Source: Microbacterium timonense (GTDB lineage Bacteria > Actinomycetota > Actinomycetes > Actinomycetales > Microbacteriaceae). Taken from it: a stretch of DNA of 64,000 nt. The DNA is taken from NCBI RefSeq assembly GCF_900292075.1, contig NZ_OLMV01000002.1, positions 124,001 to 188,000 of the forward strand. The letters run 5' to 3'. The notes beneath the pieces are model-generated. The model searched no databases. It was given only the letters and a program-made list of their open reading frames with translations, and was not told the DNA's origin. The first letter of the stretch is position 1. The number at the start of each line of letters is the position of its first letter. Of the stretch, positions 1 to 8,399 are shown piece after piece. Both the position numbers and the translations under genes were made by a program.

Positions 1-180
1 CGCGCTCAGGTTCTGGGCGAGCGGATCGTGCGGCGCGAGCAGCGGCGCGAACACGCAGGCGAGGATGACCACCGCGAGGTAGATCGCGGCCGCCGCGCCC
101 AGGGGCCGGCGCATGACGTCGACGAAGAGGTTGCGGCGGTTGCTTGCCACGACTCGTGGCGATCTTTGACGGGCGGCCAT
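1..180 (-). CDS. ABC transporter permease, DppC/OppC type (partial, N-terminus only)
   Basis: The visible part is the first 60 codons; the gene runs off the left edge of the window. The translation begins MAARQRSPRVVASNRR, then has a short basic region and a hydrophobic segment (about residues 30-52) ending in FAPLLAPHDP. This N-terminal layout is typical of DppC/OppC inner-membrane permeases of the peptide/nickel importer family. Its ATG overlaps the TGA of the upstream DppB-type gene by one base, so the two are translationally coupled and probably form the heterodimeric membrane channel. The substrate cannot be inferred. Confidence 0.8.
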   Translation of the reverse strand, partial: MAARQRSPRVVASNRRNLFVDVMRRPLGAAAAIYLAVVILACVFAPLLAPHDPLAQNLSA

Positions 181-1121
181 CACGCGGCCCTCACCTTCGG
201 GTTGAGCACGCCGTACACGATGTCGACGACAAGGTTGATCAGAACGGTGATCAGCGTGAAGAGCACGCCGATCCCGAGAAGGACGGGCAGATCGTGGTTC
301 AGCGTCGCCTGCGTCGCCATCGTCCCGAGCCCGGGGAGGACGAAGACGTTCTCGACGAAGATCGTGCCGGTCAGCGAAGCGATCGCGCCGATGCCGAGAA
401 CCGTGACGGCGGGGATGGACGCGTTCTTCAGCACGTGGCGCAGCACGATCGAGGTCTCACTGACACCGTTCGCCCTGAGGAACCGGACGTAGTCCCGCGC
501 GAGAGCGTCCTTCGCCGAGTCGCGCACCTGCTTGGCGACGAGGGTGGTGCCGGTGAGGCTGAGCGCGAAGACCGGCAGGATGAGCGTCCACAGCCATCCG
601 CCGACGCTGACGGTGATGGGGACGTACCCGGTCGCGGGGAAGATGCGGAAGGTCACGGCGAACAGCGAAACGGTCAGGATGGCGATCGCGAAGCTGGGAA
701 CGGCCAAGCCGACGAGGGAGACCGCGTCGAGGAAGCGCCCCAGCCACCCGCCGCGCAGCGCGCTCGTGAGACCCAGGGCGATCCCGACCACGCCGATGGC
801 GAGCGTGGAGAGCACCATGAGCGAAAGGGTCACCGGAAGACGGCCGGCGAGGATCGACACGACGGGCTCGCCGCTGTAGATCGATGCGCCGAGGTCGCCG
901 CTGACCGCGGCGAGGGCCCAGTTCAGGTACTGCTGCAGCGGCGGGAGATCCAGGCCCAGCTGCTCGCGGAGCGCCGCCACGGCCTCCGGTGACGCGTTCT
1001 CGCCCAGGATGGTGCGCGCCTGGTCGCCGGGCACGAGGGACGCGAGCAGGAACATGACCAGCGACACCACGACGACCATCGGGATCACCAGGAGAAGACG
1101 TTTGCCCAACATCCCGATCAC
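180..1121 (-). CDS. ABC transporter permease, DppB/OppB type
   Basis: This 313-residue integral membrane protein would form one half of the channel of a peptide/nickel/opine-type ABC importer. The N-terminal hydrophobic segment (residues 7-30) is followed by VPGDQAR and the LGL(D/N)PPLQQYL pattern usual for DppB. Five further hydrophobic stretches follow, and the cytoplasmic loop ARDYVRFLRANGVS (about residues 205-220) matches the family EAA-type coupling loop. The GTG start was chosen because AAGGAGG lies 8 bases upstream; an in-frame ATG at 1112 sits too far from it. No binding protein gene lies between this gene and the upstream MarR gene, so that subunit is encoded elsewhere or beyond the left edge. 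Confidence 0.88.
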   Translation of the reverse strand: MIGMLGKRLLLVIPMVVVVSLVMFLLASLVPGDQARTILGENASPEAVAALREQLGLDLPPLQQYLNWALAAVSGDLGASIYSGEPVVSILAGRLPVTLSLMVLSTLAIGVVGIALGLTSALRGGWLGRFLDAVSLVGLAVPSFAIAILTVSLFAVTFRIFPATGYVPITVSVGGWLWTLILPVFALSLTGTTLVAKQVRDSAKDALARDYVRFLRANGVSETSIVLRHVLKNASIPAVTVLGIGAIASLTGTIFVENVFVLPGLGTMATQATLNHDLPVLLGIGVLFTLITVLINLVVDIVYGVLNPKVRAA

Positions 1122-1173
1122 GGGTTCAGCCTCCTTGCCAAACGGGTCCAGGACGTCAGCGCCCTGCCGTCCG

Positions 1174-1202
1174 ACAGTATCAAGTGACTAGATACTAATC
1201 AA
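1174..1202 (-). promoter_or_regulatory. Promoter with embedded MarR-like operator upstream of the dpp-type permeases
   Basis: On the minus strand TTGATT (1202-1197) and TACTGT (1179-1174) are separated by exactly 17 bases, giving a plausible -35/-10 pair. The spacer contains the inverted repeat AGTATC/GATACT (1176-1181 and 1191-1196, 9-base spacer). The direct repeat ATCAAG also occurs here. The site lies between the MarR-family gene and the permease genes, so MarR control of the transport operon is the simplest reading. This is inferred from position and symmetry only. Confidence 0.45.
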
Positions 1203-1264
1203 GCGTCCTGATACGCCCGATACGACGATTCGAAGCACCGCCGGGAGCGGGACGGATACCGCCG

Positions 1265-1738
1265 TCAGGAGGTCGGGCCGGCGATGGGACTGCCCAGGCC
1301 GGCGGCGGCCAGTCGCAGCAGCGCCATGAGCTCCCGGCGCTGATCGCCCGTCATGCCCTGGCACATGCGGTTCTCGAGCTCGTCCGCGTCCCGCTCGCAC
1401 GCGTCGATCACCCGGCGCCCCTCGTCTGTGAGCTCGATGAGCAGCACTCGTCCGTGGTCACGCGACGGTCGACGCTGCACGAGCTCCCGATCGAGCAGGG
1501 CCTTGACGATCTGGTTGCCCGCCTGCGGGGTCACGCCGGTCCACCGGGAGACCTCGGCACTGGAGAGCCCGGGGAGACGCTTGAGCGCGAACATCGCGAC
1601 GTACTCGGCCTGGCTCACCCCGTGCTCCTGAAGCAGCCGCTGCAGCTGCGAGGAGAACTGCTTGGACACGTGCCGCAATGCGTGGCGCAGCGTCGGCTCG
1701 GGGCTGACCGACGGCGAGGGGATGAGGCGGCGTGTCAC
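1265..1738 (-). CDS. MarR-family transcriptional regulator
   Basis: This 157-residue protein has the size and order of a MarR winged-helix regulator. It has an N-terminal dimerisation helix (LRHALRHVSKQFSSQLQRLL), a helix-turn-helix around residues 55-85 (LSSAEVSRWTGVTPQAGNQIVKAL) and the wing RRPSRDHGRVLLIELTDEG. That wing is the usual DxR-containing beta-hairpin of the family. The GTG at 1738 is the only reasonable start, though its ribosome-binding site is weak. It lies directly upstream of the permease genes on the same strand, with an operator-like palindrome in between. MarR proteins usually repress neighbouring genes and release DNA on binding a small ligand; the ligand is unknown. Confidence 0.85.
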   Translation of the reverse strand: MTRRLIPSPSVSPEPTLRHALRHVSKQFSSQLQRLLQEHGVSQAEYVAMFALKRLPGLSSAEVSRWTGVTPQAGNQIVKALLDRELVQRRPSRDHGRVLLIELTDEGRRVIDACERDADELENRMCQGMTGDQRRELMALLRLAAAGLGSPIAGPTS

Positions 1739-1785
1739 AGTCCGATCAAACCACCACCGGCTCGCTGCGTGCGCGAGCGGCGCCG

Positions 1786-3264
1786 TCAGCGCGGGGCGTG
1801 GGCCTCGAGGAACTCGTACACGTCGGTGGTGTCCACGCCGGGGAACGCCCCGGTCGGCAGCGTCGCGAGCAGCGTCCGGGGCGTGCGCACGTTGGGCCAC
1901 GAGTTCCCGCGCCAAGCGGCCTCGAGCTCGGCCGGCGCGCGGCGGCAGCACACCTCGACCGAGTGCTTGGACACGCCGCGGTTGGAGGTGTCGCGTCCCA
2001 GGAACCACTTGGTGTCGTCGAACCGCACGCCCACCGACACCGAGTGCGCCCCCTCGCTCGACAGCTCCACCCGGGCCGTGCACCAGTACGTGCCGTTGCC
2101 GGTGTCGGTGTACTGGTAGTACGGGTTGAAGTGGTCGTCGACCTCGAACACCACGCGCGAGGTCCAGCGGCGGCAGCACATCTGCCCCTCGATCGACCCC
2201 AGCCGGTCGGTCGGGAAGTTCACGTCGTCGTTCTCGTACGCCTTCGTGATGGTGCCCGACTCGTGGACCTTCAGAAAATGCACCGGGATCCCCAGGTGCA
2301 CGGTGGCGAGGTTCGTGAAGCGGTGCGCGGCGGTCTCGTACGAGACGGAGTAGGCGTCGCGCAGATCCTCGATGGAGATCGCCCGCTCCTTCTTCGCCTC
2401 CTGCAGGAACGGCACCGCATGCGCCTCGGGGATCAGCAGCGCCCCGGTGAGGTAGTTGGTCTCCACGCGCTGACGAAGGAACTCCGCGTACGACGTGGGC
2501 TCGCGATGCCCGAGGATGCGACTGGACAGTGCCTGCAGCACGGCCGTCCGCGGGTCGCCCTTGGCCGCCAGACGGCTCGACAGGTACAGCCTGCCGTTCT
2601 TGATGTCGGCCACCGACCGCGTCGTCTGCGGCAGATCGGCCACGTAGTGCAGCGTGAAGCCGAGGTGCGCCGCGATGTCCGACGCCGTGCGCTGGGTCAG
2701 CGGCCCTCCGGGATGATCGACGGCTTCGAGGATGCCGCGCGCCTGCGCCTCCAGCTCTTCGAAGTAGTTGCTCTGCGTGCGCATGAGCCGGCGCAGGGCG
2801 ACGTTCGCGCGCCGCGCCTCCTCCGGGGTCGCCGCCCGCTCATCGCGCAGGCGCTCGATCTCGCCCTGCAGCGCCAGCATCGCCTTGAGCGCCTCTGTCG
2901 GCACGGTCTTGCCGATGCGGAATGGCGGGATGCCGAGGGCCTGGAAGGTCTGGCCGCGCATCGCGCGCTCGAGCGCGATCTCGAGGGTGGCGCGCTCGTC
3001 GAGCGGTTCGGCCTCGAGGATCGCATCGATCGAGGACCCGAGCGCGCGGGCGATCGCCTGCAGCAGCGCGAGCTTCGGTTCGCGCCGGCCGTTCTCGATC
3101 ATCGACAGCTGGCTCGGTGCCCGGTCGACGGCCGCCGCGAGCTCCTCCAGCGTCATGCCGCGGTCTGTGCGCAGCTGCCGGATGCGCCGACCGATCGTGA
3201 GGGCGTCCACCCCTTCATCGTCGGGCACGTCGACCAGCGGTTCACGGGCGGACATCGTCGTCAT
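1786..3264 (-). CDS. ramB: RamB-type regulator of acetate/glyoxylate metabolism
   Basis: This 492-residue protein has an N-terminal Xre-type helix-turn-helix (about residues 25-80: IGRRIRQLRTDRGMTLEEL through SQLSMIENGRREP). A central IrrE/ImmA-like region and a C-terminal domain with CC-R-R pairs (CCRRWTSRVV and VCCRRAP) follow. This matches RamB, the short-chain-fatty-acyl regulator family that controls aceA/aceB in corynebacteria. Where the peptidase relatives carry HExxH, this protein has ALSSRILGH, so proteolytic activity is unlikely. It is transcribed divergently from malate synthase, which strengthens the assignment. An alternative start is the ATG at 3255. Confidence 0.88.
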   Translation of the reverse strand: MTTMSAREPLVDVPDDEGVDALTIGRRIRQLRTDRGMTLEELAAAVDRAPSQLSMIENGRREPKLALLQAIARALGSSIDAILEAEPLDERATLEIALERAMRGQTFQALGIPPFRIGKTVPTEALKAMLALQGEIERLRDERAATPEEARRANVALRRLMRTQSNYFEELEAQARGILEAVDHPGGPLTQRTASDIAAHLGFTLHYVADLPQTTRSVADIKNGRLYLSSRLAAKGDPRTAVLQALSSRILGHREPTSYAEFLRQRVETNYLTGALLIPEAHAVPFLQEAKKERAISIEDLRDAYSVSYETAAHRFTNLATVHLGIPVHFLKVHESGTITKAYENDDVNFPTDRLGSIEGQMCCRRWTSRVVFEVDDHFNPYYQYTDTGNGTYWCTARVELSSEGAHSVSVGVRFDDTKWFLGRDTSNRGVSKHSVEVCCRRAPAELEAAWRGNSWPNVRTPRTLLATLPTGAFPGVDTTDVYEFLEAHAPR

Positions 3265-3271
3265 AGGCCGA

Positions 3272-3290
3272 TTCTGTCACGAAAGCAGAA
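3272..3290. promoter_or_regulatory. Possible RamB/autoregulatory operator in the ramB-aceB intergenic region
   Basis: The inverted repeat TTCTG-N9-CAGAA lies 7 bases upstream of the ramB start in the shared ramB/aceB control region. It does not match the corynebacterial RamB consensus exactly. The assignment rests on location and symmetry and is only a suggestion. Confidence 0.25.
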
Positions 3291-3444
3291 ATATCCGGAA
3301 ACTTCACACCCACTCTCGCCGGGATTCGCCTCGAAGTTCACCGCACAGTAGTTCCACGACCTTCTCCGATCGACGCCGAACGCGGATCTCGGATGCCTCC
3401 ATCGGCCCACACCGCCGGATCGGGCATCCCCAGACAACTCCACA

Positions 3445-3519
3445 CGGGTTTGGGGCGCACGCCGTCCGCTCGGGGCGCGACCCATGCGCCCCGAACGAAC
3501 GTTCCACGCCCCAAACCCG
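3445..3519. promoter_or_regulatory. Nested inverted repeat in the aceB 5' leader
   Basis: The outer arms CGGGTTTGGGGCG (3445-3457) and CGCCCCAAACCCG (3507-3519) are perfectly complementary over 13 bases. An inner hairpin CGGGGCGC (3471-3478) / GCGCCCCG (3486-3493) sits between them. If transcribed, this forms a strong branched structure that ends 27 bases before the aceB ATG, just ahead of its Shine-Dalgarno sequence. It could be a leader RNA structure, a DNA operator or an interspersed repeat; the sequence does not decide. Confidence 0.6.
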
Positions 3520-3545
3520 GAAGACACTCACAGGAAGGCAGGAAC

Positions 3546-5210
3546 ATGACACCTGCAACCGCCACCCCGATGCGCACGCGCACCGGGCCCATCCCCACCC
3601 ACACCCACGAGCCCGCCATCGAGATCATCGGCCGCCGGGGACCCCGCTACGACGAGATCCTCACACCCGACGCGGTCACGTTCCTCACGCAGCTGCACCA
3701 CCGGTTCGGGGCACGCCGCCACGACCGGCTCGCCGACCGCTTGCGCCGCCGGTTCGAGATCGGCAACGGGCACGACCCGCAGTTCCGCGGTGACACGGCG
3801 CACATCCGCAACGACCCGGACTGGCGCGTCGCCGGCGCAGGTCCGGGGCTGGAGGACCGCCGCGTCGAGATCACCGGTCCGACGGACCCGAAGATGACGA
3901 TCAACGCGCTCAACTCCGGCGCGAAGGTCTGGCTGGCCGACCAGGAGGATGCCACCAGCCCCACGTGGAAGAACGTGATCGAGGGGCAGCTGAGCCTGCG
4001 CGACGCGATCCGCGGCGAGCTGTCCTTCACGAGCCCCGAGGGCAAGCGCTACGAGGTCACCGCCGCACAGACGCCGACGATCGTGATGCGCCCCCGCGGC
4101 TGGCATCTGCCCGAGCAGCACCTCCGCTTCACCGACCGCACCGGCCGCACGATGGCCGCGTCGGGCTCGCTGGTGGACTTCGGTCTCTACTTCTTCCACA
4201 ACGCGCAGGCGCTCATCGCCAACGGACGCGGCCCGTACTTCTACATCCCGAAGCTCGAGTCCAGCGAAGAGGCGAAGCTGTGGGACGACGTGTTCACCTT
4301 CAGCGAGGCGTACATCGGCATCCCGCACGGCACGATCCGCGCGACGGTGCTCATCGAGACGCTCCCGGCGGCGTTCGAGATGGAGGAGATCCTGTTCGAG
4401 CTGCGCGACCACTGCGCGGGGCTGAACGCCGGCCGATGGGACTACATCTTCTCGATCATCAAGAACTACCGCGGTCGCGGCGCACGGTTCGTGCTGCCGG
4501 ATCGCAGCGAAGTCACGATGACCGTGCCGTTCATGCGGGCCTACACCGAGCTGCTCGTGCAGACCTGTCACCGGCGGGGCGCCTTCGCGATCGGCGGGAT
4601 GAGCGCCTTCATCCCGAATCGACGCGACCCCGAGGTGACCGAGCGCGCGTTCGAGAAGGTCGCCGCCGACAAGAAGCGGGAAGCTGGCGACGGATTCGAC
4701 GGCACCTGGGTCGCCCATCCCGATCTCATCGCCGTGGCGCGCGCCGAGTTCGACGCGGTGCTCGGCGACCGCCCGAACCAGCTGGATCGCCGGCGGCCGG
4801 AGGTCGAGGTGACCGCGGCGGAGCTGATCGATGTCCACATCGGACGCCCGATCACGGCCGCCGGCGTCTACGGCAACGTGTCGGTCGCGATCCGCTACAT
4901 CGAGGCGTGGCTGCGCGGACTCGGCGCCGTCGCGATCGACAACCTCATGGAGGATGCCGCGACCGCCGAGATCTCTCGCTCCCAGGTGTGGCAGTGGATC
5001 CACCAGGACCGCTCCACCGAGGACGGCACGCAGATCACGCGCGAGTACATCGAGCAGCTCATCGCCCGGGTGCTCGGCGAGGTCGAGCGTCGCGGCGACG
5101 ACCGTTTCGACGACGCCGCCGAGATCTTCCGAGAGGTCGCGCTGGGCGAGGACTTCCCTGCCTTCCTCACACTGCCGGCGTACGCCAAGTACCTCGTCGA
5201 GACCGCGTGA
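3546..5210 (+). CDS. aceB: Malate synthase (isoform A type)
   Basis: This enzyme condenses glyoxylate with acetyl-CoA to give malate, the second step of the glyoxylate shunt. The 554-residue length is that of malate synthase A. Visible signatures include NALNSGAKVWLADQEDATSP, VMRPRGWHLPE and the metal-binding block LIETLPAAFEMEEILFELR (about residues 267-285). The Asp-containing IDNLMEDAATAEISRSQ segment near the C-terminus holds the catalytic region. The ATG at 3546 has AGGAAGG upstream; longer in-frame extensions lack a ribosome-binding site and run into the nested repeat. It is divergent from ramB and followed by aceA, so the shunt is encoded as one regulated unit. Confidence 0.96.
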   Translation: MTPATATPMRTRTGPIPTHTHEPAIEIIGRRGPRYDEILTPDAVTFLTQLHHRFGARRHDRLADRLRRRFEIGNGHDPQFRGDTAHIRNDPDWRVAGAGPGLEDRRVEITGPTDPKMTINALNSGAKVWLADQEDATSPTWKNVIEGQLSLRDAIRGELSFTSPEGKRYEVTAAQTPTIVMRPRGWHLPEQHLRFTDRTGRTMAASGSLVDFGLYFFHNAQALIANGRGPYFYIPKLESSEEAKLWDDVFTFSEAYIGIPHGTIRATVLIETLPAAFEMEEILFELRDHCAGLNAGRWDYIFSIIKNYRGRGARFVLPDRSEVTMTVPFMRAYTELLVQTCHRRGAFAIGGMSAFIPNRRDPEVTERAFEKVAADKKREAGDGFDGTWVAHPDLIAVARAEFDAVLGDRPNQLDRRRPEVEVTAAELIDVHIGRPITAAGVYGNVSVAIRYIEAWLRGLGAVAIDNLMEDAATAEISRSQVWQWIHQDRSTEDGTQITREYIEQLIARVLGEVERRGDDRFDDAAEIFREVALGEDFPAFLTLPAYAKYLVETA

Positions 5211-5216
5211 CCCACT

Positions 5217-5311
5217 GACGCGTTTCGTCTCGTCGCTTCGCTCCTCGCTCAACGACCGGATGGTTGTCTCCTCCCCGGTCGTTGAGCGAGCGCAGCGAGA
5301 CGAAACGCGTC
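5217..5311. repeat. Imperfect palindromic interspersed repeat between aceB and aceA
   Basis: The left arm (5217-5259) begins GACGCGTTTCGTCTCG and the right arm (5275-5311) ends GAGACGAAACGCGTC. The arms are complementary except for about six extra bases in the left arm, leaving a 15-base loop. The motif GTTTCGTCTCG...GCTCAACGACCGG looks like a dispersed intergenic hairpin rather than a gene-specific site. In this place it would form a strong hairpin in the aceB-aceA transcript and could act as a partial terminator or mRNA stabiliser. Confidence 0.75.
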
Positions 5312-5347
5312 ACCCGATGCATCCGACACCCATTCGAAGGAATTCAC

Positions 5348-6943
5348 ATGACTCTCTACCAAGACGACATCGACGCCATCCGGGCTCTGAAAGAGCAGCA
5401 CGGCTCCGCATGGGATGCGGTCGACCCCGAGTCCGTCGCCCGCATGCGGGCGCAGAACCGATTCCGGACGGGACTGGAGATCGCCCAGTACACCGCCGAC
5501 ATCATGCGCCGCGACATGGCGGAGTACGACGACGACTCGTCGCTGTACACCCAGTCGCTCGGCGTCTGGCACGGCTTCATCGGGCAGCAGAAGCTCATCT
5601 CGATCAAGAAGCACCTGAAGAGCACCAACAAGCGGTACCTGTACCTGTCGGGGTGGATGGTCGCCGCGCTGCGCTCCGAGTTCGGCCCCCTTCCCGACCA
5701 GTCCATGCATGAGAAGACGGCGGTGCCGGCACTCATCGAGGAGCTCTACACGTTCCTCCGCCAGGCCGACGCGCGTGAGCTGGATCTGCTCTTCACGCAG
5801 CTCGACGACGCGCGCGCGGCCGGCGACGAGACCGCGGCCGAGTTCATCCAGTCGCAGATCGACAACCACGAGACCCATGTGGTGCCGATCATCGCCGACA
5901 TCGACGCGGGCTTCGGCAACCCCGAGGCGACGTATCTCCTCGCCAAGAAGATGATCGAGGCGGGGGCCTGCGCCATCCAGATCGAGAACCAGGTGTCCGA
6001 CGAGAAGCAGTGCGGCCACCAGGACGGCAAGGTCACCGTTCCGCACGAGGACTTCATCGCGAAGCTCAACGCCGTGCGCTACGCGTTCCTCGAGCTGGGG
6101 ATCGACAACGGCATCATCGTCGCCCGCACCGACTCGCTCGGTGCCGGTCTCACGCAGAAGCTGGCGGTCAGCCGCGAGCCCGGCGACCTCGGCGACCAGT
6201 ACAACGGCTTTCTCGACGTCGAAGAGATCGCCGAGGACTCGCTGCGCGACGGCGACGTCATCATCCGTCGCGAGGGACGGCTGCTGCGCCCGAAGCGCCT
6301 GGCCAGCAACCTGTACCAGTTCCGGCCGGGCACGGGCGAGGACCGCGTCGTGCTGGATTGCATCACGGCGCTGCGAAACGGCGCCGACCTCCTGTGGATC
6401 GAGACCGAGAAGCCGCACGTCGAGCAAATCGCCGGGATGATGGACCGCATCCGCGACGCCATCCCGAACGCGAAGCTGGTCTACAACAACAGCCCCTCGT
6501 TCAACTGGACGCTCAACTTCCGTCAGCAGGCCTACGACGAGCTGGCCGAGCGGGGAGAAGACGTCTCGGCGTACGACCGGGGTGATCTGATGAGCCCCGA
6601 GTACGACGACACCGAGCTGGCGCGACGGGCCGACGAGAAGATCCGTTCGTTCCAACGCGACGGGTCGGCGCGGGCGGGGATCTTCCACCACCTCATCACG
6701 CTCCCGACGTACCACACCGCGGCCCTGTCGACCGACGACCTCGCCAAGGGCTACTTCGGCGATGAGGGCATGCTCGCCTACGTCAGAGGCGTCCAGCGGC
6801 GCGAGATCCGCGAGGGCATCGCGACGGTCAAGCACCAGAACATGGCCGGCAGCGACATCGGCGACAACCACAAGGAGTACTTCGCCGGCGACGCGGCCCT
6901 CAAGGCCGGAGGCCAGCACAACACGATGAACCAGTTCAGCTGA
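5348..6943 (+). CDS. aceA: Isocitrate lyase (long, ~530-residue type)
   Basis: This enzyme cleaves isocitrate to succinate and glyoxylate, the first glyoxylate-shunt reaction. The 531-residue protein carries the catalytic signature DEKQCGHQDGK with Cys222, the Mg-binding DIDAGFGN (about residue 183) and NNSPSFNW near residue 380. It is about 100 residues longer than the ~430-residue enzyme typical of Corynebacterium and Mycobacterium Icl1. The EKQCGHQDGKVTVPHEDF block is that of the Pseudomonas-type long subfamily. The start has AAGGA 7 bases upstream. It lies 137 bases after aceB across a palindromic repeat and is probably under the same RamB control. Confidence 0.96.
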   Translation: MTLYQDDIDAIRALKEQHGSAWDAVDPESVARMRAQNRFRTGLEIAQYTADIMRRDMAEYDDDSSLYTQSLGVWHGFIGQQKLISIKKHLKSTNKRYLYLSGWMVAALRSEFGPLPDQSMHEKTAVPALIEELYTFLRQADARELDLLFTQLDDARAAGDETAAEFIQSQIDNHETHVVPIIADIDAGFGNPEATYLLAKKMIEAGACAIQIENQVSDEKQCGHQDGKVTVPHEDFIAKLNAVRYAFLELGIDNGIIVARTDSLGAGLTQKLAVSREPGDLGDQYNGFLDVEEIAEDSLRDGDVIIRREGRLLRPKRLASNLYQFRPGTGEDRVVLDCITALRNGADLLWIETEKPHVEQIAGMMDRIRDAIPNAKLVYNNSPSFNWTLNFRQQAYDELAERGEDVSAYDRGDLMSPEYDDTELARRADEKIRSFQRDGSARAGIFHHLITLPTYHTAALSTDDLAKGYFGDEGMLAYVRGVQRREIREGIATVKHQNMAGSDIGDNHKEYFAGDAALKAGGQHNTMNQFS

Positions 6944-7026
6944 CCCACGCACGCCCCGGCCCGCGCACCCCCGCCGGGTCGGGGCGTCTGTCCGGACCCG
7001 CGCCGGCCCCGGTGCGGGCTCCCGTC

Positions 7027-7099
7027 CCGCGAGACTTCAGTGGAGCGCCGAAACGTCGTTTGCGGCCCGCTGTTTCGGCGCACCACTGAAGTCTCGCGG
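7027..7099. repeat. Palindromic element, GCGAGACTTCAGTGG family, copy 1
   Basis: The arms CCGCGAGACTTCAGTGG (7027-7043) and CCACTGAAGTCTCGCGG (7083-7099) are a perfect 17-base inverted repeat. The pairing resumes inward with GCGCCGAAAC (7045-7054) / GTTTCGGCGC (7072-7081), leaving a 17-base loop. A second copy with nearly the same right arm lies at 25608-25680. It sits between aceA and the aminotransferase gene and probably folds as a terminator-like hairpin, but the second copy marks it as a dispersed repeat. Confidence 0.85.
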
Positions 7100-7162
7100 A
7101 ATCGGGGGCGAGCGGGGGACGAGCGGCTGAACCGCGGGGCGGGGCGGACTACGCTCGAAGGC

Positions 7163-8383
7163 GTGACCGAACGCGCACCGCTCTCCCGCAAGCTCTCCGC
7201 CATCGCCGAGTCGGCGACCCTCAAGGTCGACGCCAAGGCGAAGGCGCTGCAGGCCGCCGGCCGCCCCGTCATCTCCTACGCGGCGGGCGAGCCCGACTTC
7301 CCCACCCCGCAGTTCATCGTGGATGCGGCGGCGGAGGCGCTGCGCAATCCTGCGAACTTCCGTTACACGCCTGCGGCCGGACTCCCGGCGCTGCGCGAGG
7401 CCATCGCCGCCAAGACGCTGCGCGACTCGGGCCTCGAGGTCGACCCGTCGCAGATCATCGTCACGAACGGCGGCAAGCAGGCCGTCTACCAGGCCTTCCA
7501 GACGGTCGTGAACCCCGGCGACGAGGTGCTGCTGCCGGCACCGTACTGGACCACGTACCCCGAGGCGATCCGCCTGGCCGACGGCATCCCCGTCGACGTG
7601 TTCGCCGGAGCGGACCAGGACTACAAGGTCACCGTCGAGCAGCTCGAAGCCGCACGCACCGATCGCACCGTGGCGGTCGTCTTCGTCTCGCCCTCGAACC
7701 CGACCGGCGCGGTGTACACGCCGGAGGAGACCCGCGCGATCGGCGAGTGGGCGGTCGAACACGGCGTCTGGATCATCACCGACGAGATCTACCAGAACCT
7801 CGTCTACGCGCCCGACGGTGCGGACGCGCCCGTGAAGGCCGTCTCGATCGTGGAGGCGGTTCCGGATGCCGCGGCCCAGACGATCCTCGTCAACGGCGTG
7901 GCCAAGACGTATGCGATGACCGGATGGCGTCTGGGCTGGATGGTCGGACCCGCGGATGCCATCAAGATCGCGGGCAACCTGCAGTCCCACCTGTGCTCGA
8001 ACGTCAACAACATCGCCCAGCGCGCGGCGATCGCTGCACTGTCGGGTCCGCAGGACGAAGCCGAGCAGATGCGCCAGGCGTTCGACCGGCGCCGCCGCAC
8101 GATCGTGAGCGAACTGTCGAAGATCGACGGCGTCACGGTGCCGACCCCACTCGGCGCGTTCTACGCCTACCCGGACGTGCGGGGACTGCTGGGCCGCGAG
8201 TGGCGGGGCAAGACACCGACCACCACCCTCGAGCTGGCCGATCTGATCCTCGAAGAGGCCGAGGTCGCCGTGGTTCCCGGCGAAGCGTTCGGTCCTTCGG
8301 GCTACCTGCGCCTGTCGTACGCGCTCGGCGACGAGGCGCTGCGAGAGGGCGTGCAGCGCCTGCAGCGCCTGTTCGCCTCGTAG
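7163..8383 (+). CDS. aspC: Aspartate/aromatic aminotransferase, PLP-dependent class I
   Basis: This 406-residue cytosolic enzyme transfers amino groups between aspartate and 2-oxoglutarate, or related pairs. It shows the fold-type I aminotransferase motifs in order: [51 protein letters not shown] and the PLP lysine in [16 protein letters not shown] (Lys248). The C-terminal arginine region is [10 protein letters not shown]. The GTG at 7163 ([11 protein letters not shown]) was chosen because conserved sequence begins just after it. It is monocistronic, ending in a strong terminator, and convergent with murB. Substrate preference among aspartate, aromatic or glutamate-type acceptors is not certain from sequence. 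Confidence 0.9.
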   Translation: MTERAPLSRKLSAIAESATLKVDAKAKALQAAGRPVISYAAGEPDFPTPQFIVDAAAEALRNPANFRYTPAAGLPALREAIAAKTLRDSGLEVDPSQIIVTNGGKQAVYQAFQTVVNPGDEVLLPAPYWTTYPEAIRLADGIPVDVFAGADQDYKVTVEQLEAARTDRTVAVVFVSPSNPTGAVYTPEETRAIGEWAVEHGVWIITDEIYQNLVYAPDGADAPVKAVSIVEAVPDAAAQTILVNGVAKTYAMTGWRLGWMVGPADAIKIAGNLQSHLCSNVNNIAQRAAIAALSGPQDEAEQMRQAFDRRRRTIVSELSKIDGVTVPTPLGAFYAYPDVRGLLGREWRGKTPTTTLELADLILEEAEVAVVPGEAFGPSGYLRLSYALGDEALREGVQRLQRLFAS

Positions 8384-8399
8384 CCGAAGAGACCTCGCA

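Noticed and set aside
2700..2900. Active zinc protease in the RamB-type regulator
   Set aside because: The IrrE-like region has no HExxH; ALSSRILGH occupies the corresponding place, so peptidase activity is not supported.
3261..3628. Several overlapping minus-strand reading frames in the ramB-aceB gap
   Set aside because: They cross the nested inverted repeat and the aceB start, have no convincing ribosome-binding sites, and show biased composition typical of antisense frames in GC-rich DNA.
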